DNA of 16,962 bases from Candidatus Poribacteria bacterium (GTDB lineage: Bacteria > Poribacteria > WGA-4E > B28-G17), in NCBI GenBank assembly GCA_003645735.1, contig QNBQ01000002.1, forward strand, positions 1 through 16,962, given 5' to 3'. Shown piece after piece: positions 15,713 through 16,962 of the stretch; within the stretch, counting starts at the first letter, position 1, and each line of letters starts with the position of its first letter. Below the pieces are notes generated by a model, which ran no database searches, was not told where the DNA came from, and was given only the letters and a program-made list of their open reading frames with translations. Position numbers and translations under genes: made by a program.

Positions 15713-16687
15713 ATGAGCCCTCGCGAGAGGATCAAAAGGATATTCTCGCGCCGCCCGGCGGACAGGGTCGGCTTCTGGCTCGGCCAGCCCCACAGGGATA
15801 CGGTCCCCATCCTGCTGGAATGGTTCGGCCAGCCCGACCTCGAAGGGGTCAGGAGGCTGCTCGGCGACGATATACGATGGATACCGGCCGGTGTTTACAG
15901 GCATCCCGAGGGGAAACCCCCTTTTCAGGGGAGGGTCTTCGCCGAATGCGAGGACGTGCGGGAGGTCGAGGCGTTCGAGTGGCCCGATCCCGATTATCTG
16001 GACTTCAACCCGACGCTCGAGGCGCTCAAGAGGGCCGAGGGCTTCTACAGGCTGAGCGGGATGTGGTCCCCCTTCTTCCACCTGGTGGCCGATCTCTTCG
16101 GGATGGAGAACTACTTCATCAAGATGCACACGAACCCCAAGGTGGTTCACGCCGTCACCCGTCACGTCGTCGATTACTTCCTGGAGGGCAACCGTCGGTT
16201 TTTCGAGATGGCGGGCGATCTTATGGATGGCTTTTTCTTCGGCAACGACTTCGGCACCCAGATCGACCTGTTCATGAGCCCCGAGCACTTCGAGGAGTTC
16301 GTTCTGCCATACTTGAGGGAGCTGGTCGAGCTGGCCAAAAGCTATGGGTATCAGGTCGTTTTACACTCCTGCGGCTCGATCTACAAGGCGATCCCCTACT
16401 TGATAGACGCCGGCGTCGACGCCCTCCATCCGCTCCAGGCCAAGGCCGTCAACATGGACGCCGAGACCCTCGCCAGGGAGTTCAAGGGGAAGATAGCCTT
16501 CATGGGAGGGGTGGACACCCAGGAGCTGCTCGTTAGGGGGACGCCCGAGGAGGTCAAGGAGGAGGTGAGGAGGATCAAGGAGCTTCTGGGCCCGGCGCTG
16601 GTCGTCAGCCCGAGCCACGAGGCGATCCTGCCGAACGTCCCCCCTGAAAACATCGAGGCGATGGCCGAGGCGGCGCTGGAGGGGTAG
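15713..16687 (+). CDS. UroD-fold protein of the methylcobamide methyltransferase/uroporphyrinogen decarboxylase superfamily
   Basis: A 324-residue TIM-barrel protein. 'NPKVVHAVTRHVVDYF', 'GNDFGTQIDLFMSP', 'VVLHSCGSIYKAIPYL' and 'VDTQELLVRGTPEEVKEEV' match the superfamily that includes corrinoid methyltransferases MtaA/MtbA and heme-pathway UroD. The H-x-C zinc motif of methyltransferases is present (H218, C220). The distal cysteine ligand is replaced by 'SPSHEAILPNVPPEN', with H302 as a possible substitute. The arginine-rich N-terminal signature of true UroD is missing, so heme synthesis is unlikely. Many such proteins in uncultivated bacteria have no known substrate. ATG 15713 follows a strong GGGAGGTGAGG site and its own promoter. 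It diverges from the CoA synthetase and stands alone. A methyl-transfer role would fit the RACo gene in the window, but this is inference. Confidence 0.85.
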   Translation: MSPRERIKRIFSRRPADRVGFWLGQPHRDTVPILLEWFGQPDLEGVRRLLGDDIRWIPAGVYRHPEGKPPFQGRVFAECEDVREVEAFEWPDPDYLDFNPTLEALKRAEGFYRLSGMWSPFFHLVADLFGMENYFIKMHTNPKVVHAVTRHVVDYFLEGNRRFFEMAGDLMDGFFFGNDFGTQIDLFMSPEHFEEFVLPYLRELVELAKSYGYQVVLHSCGSIYKAIPYLIDAGVDALHPLQAKAVNMDAETLAREFKGKIAFMGGVDTQELLVRGTPEEVKEEVRRIKELLGPALVVSPSHEAILPNVPPENIEAMAEAALEG

Positions 16688-16691
16688 CTCA

Positions 16692-16961
16692 TCACCCCCC
16701 TCCCAACAGCCTCCTTATCTCATCGGCCTTGTCGAATTTCGGGTTCAGCTCCAGCGCCTTCCTGAAGGCCTCCCTCGCCTTCCCCCTCATCCCCTTCTTC
16801 ATATAGACCAGGCCCAGGTGGTAGTAGACGTCCGCCTCATTGGTTCCGAGCTTGACGGCCTGGAGGATGTTCTCGAGCGCCCTATCGATATCGCCCCGTT
16901 TGTAGTAGGCCCATCCCAGCGTGTCCAGCACGCTCGGGGTTTTCGGCGCCAGCTTCTTGGC
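16692..16961 (-). CDS. TPR-repeat protein, C-terminal part (cut by window edge)
   Basis: The minus-strand frame is open from the right edge to a TGA at 16694-16692, giving 89 readable residues. It contains two tetratricopeptide repeats: 'LDTLGWAYYKRGDIDRALEN' and 'ADVYYHLGLVYMKKGMRGKA', each about 34 residues with the W/L-G-Y-A-P spacing of the family, then a capping helix and 'LLGGG'. No in-frame ATG precedes the repeat, and the coding frame continues through 'AKKLAPKTPSV' to the edge, so the real start lies outside. TPR proteins are protein-binding scaffolds, and nothing here shows the partner. It converges with the UroD-fold gene, with 4 bp between stops and no visible terminator. Confidence 0.88.
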   Translation of the reverse strand, partial: AKKLAPKTPSVLDTLGWAYYKRGDIDRALENILQAVKLGTNEADVYYHLGLVYMKKGMRGKAREAFRKALELNPKFDKADEIRRLLGGG

Positions 16962-16962
16962 C

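Noticed and set aside
15584..16288. Upstream extension of the ADP-forming synthetase frame to 935 residues
   Set aside because: The extra part is antisense to the UroD-fold gene and lacks motifs. The family N-terminus, ribosome-binding site and promoter place the start at 15583.

Overview
The window carries roughly 17 kb of dense, GC-rich bacterial DNA. Codon use favours AGG for arginine and ATA for isoleucine despite the high GC, a pattern often seen in thermophiles. The gene set is that of a strict anaerobe. Two textbook sigma70-type promoters at 15615-15683 show that it is bacterial rather than archaeal. I cannot name a species. An acetogenic or syntrophic anaerobe of an uncultivated phylum is a guess from gene content only.

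Positions 2-12402, plus strand, form one long co-directional run that looks like a formate dehydrogenase operon. It opens with the end of a DUF3786 protein and a RACo-type corrinoid activator (2Fe-2S plus ASKHA ATPase). Then come mobA and fdhD (maturation of the molybdenum or tungsten cofactor), a NuoE-like 2Fe-2S subunit, a membrane sensor histidine kinase, a 1026-residue fusion of NuoF to a GltD/NfnB-like flavoprotein, a small DUF4258-DUF2283 pair, and a NuoG-type formate dehydrogenase catalytic subunit with cysteine at the active site. Most junctions overlap or lie under 30 bp apart. The exception is the 155 bp after the NuoF-GltD gene, which seems to hold a decayed fragment of a 2Fe-2S protein.

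Positions 12395-15583, minus strand, hold a two-gene operon: a fused ADP-forming acyl/acetyl-CoA synthetase followed by a P-loop/DRTGG-domain protein. Positions 15713-16687, plus strand, hold an uncharacterised UroD-fold protein transcribed divergently from the synthetase. The two promoters lie back to back, each with a 17-bp spacer, around a GC-rich palindrome. The right edge cuts a TPR-repeat protein on the minus strand.

Inferred physiology: formate (or CO2) exchanges electrons with NAD(H), and through the GltD module possibly NADP(H) or ferredoxin. RACo/DUF3786 suggests a corrinoid methyl-transfer pathway such as Wood-Ljungdahl next door. The ADP-forming synthetase would make ATP from acetyl-CoA by substrate-level phosphorylation.

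The most unusual structure is a block from about 7550 to 9700 with much lower GC than both flanks. It covers the GltD half of the fusion, the decayed fragment and the DUF4258-DUF2283 pair, and looks like recombined or inserted DNA inside the operon. No RNA gene, CRISPR array or insertion sequence was seen, and no gene-free stretch exceeds 300 bases.
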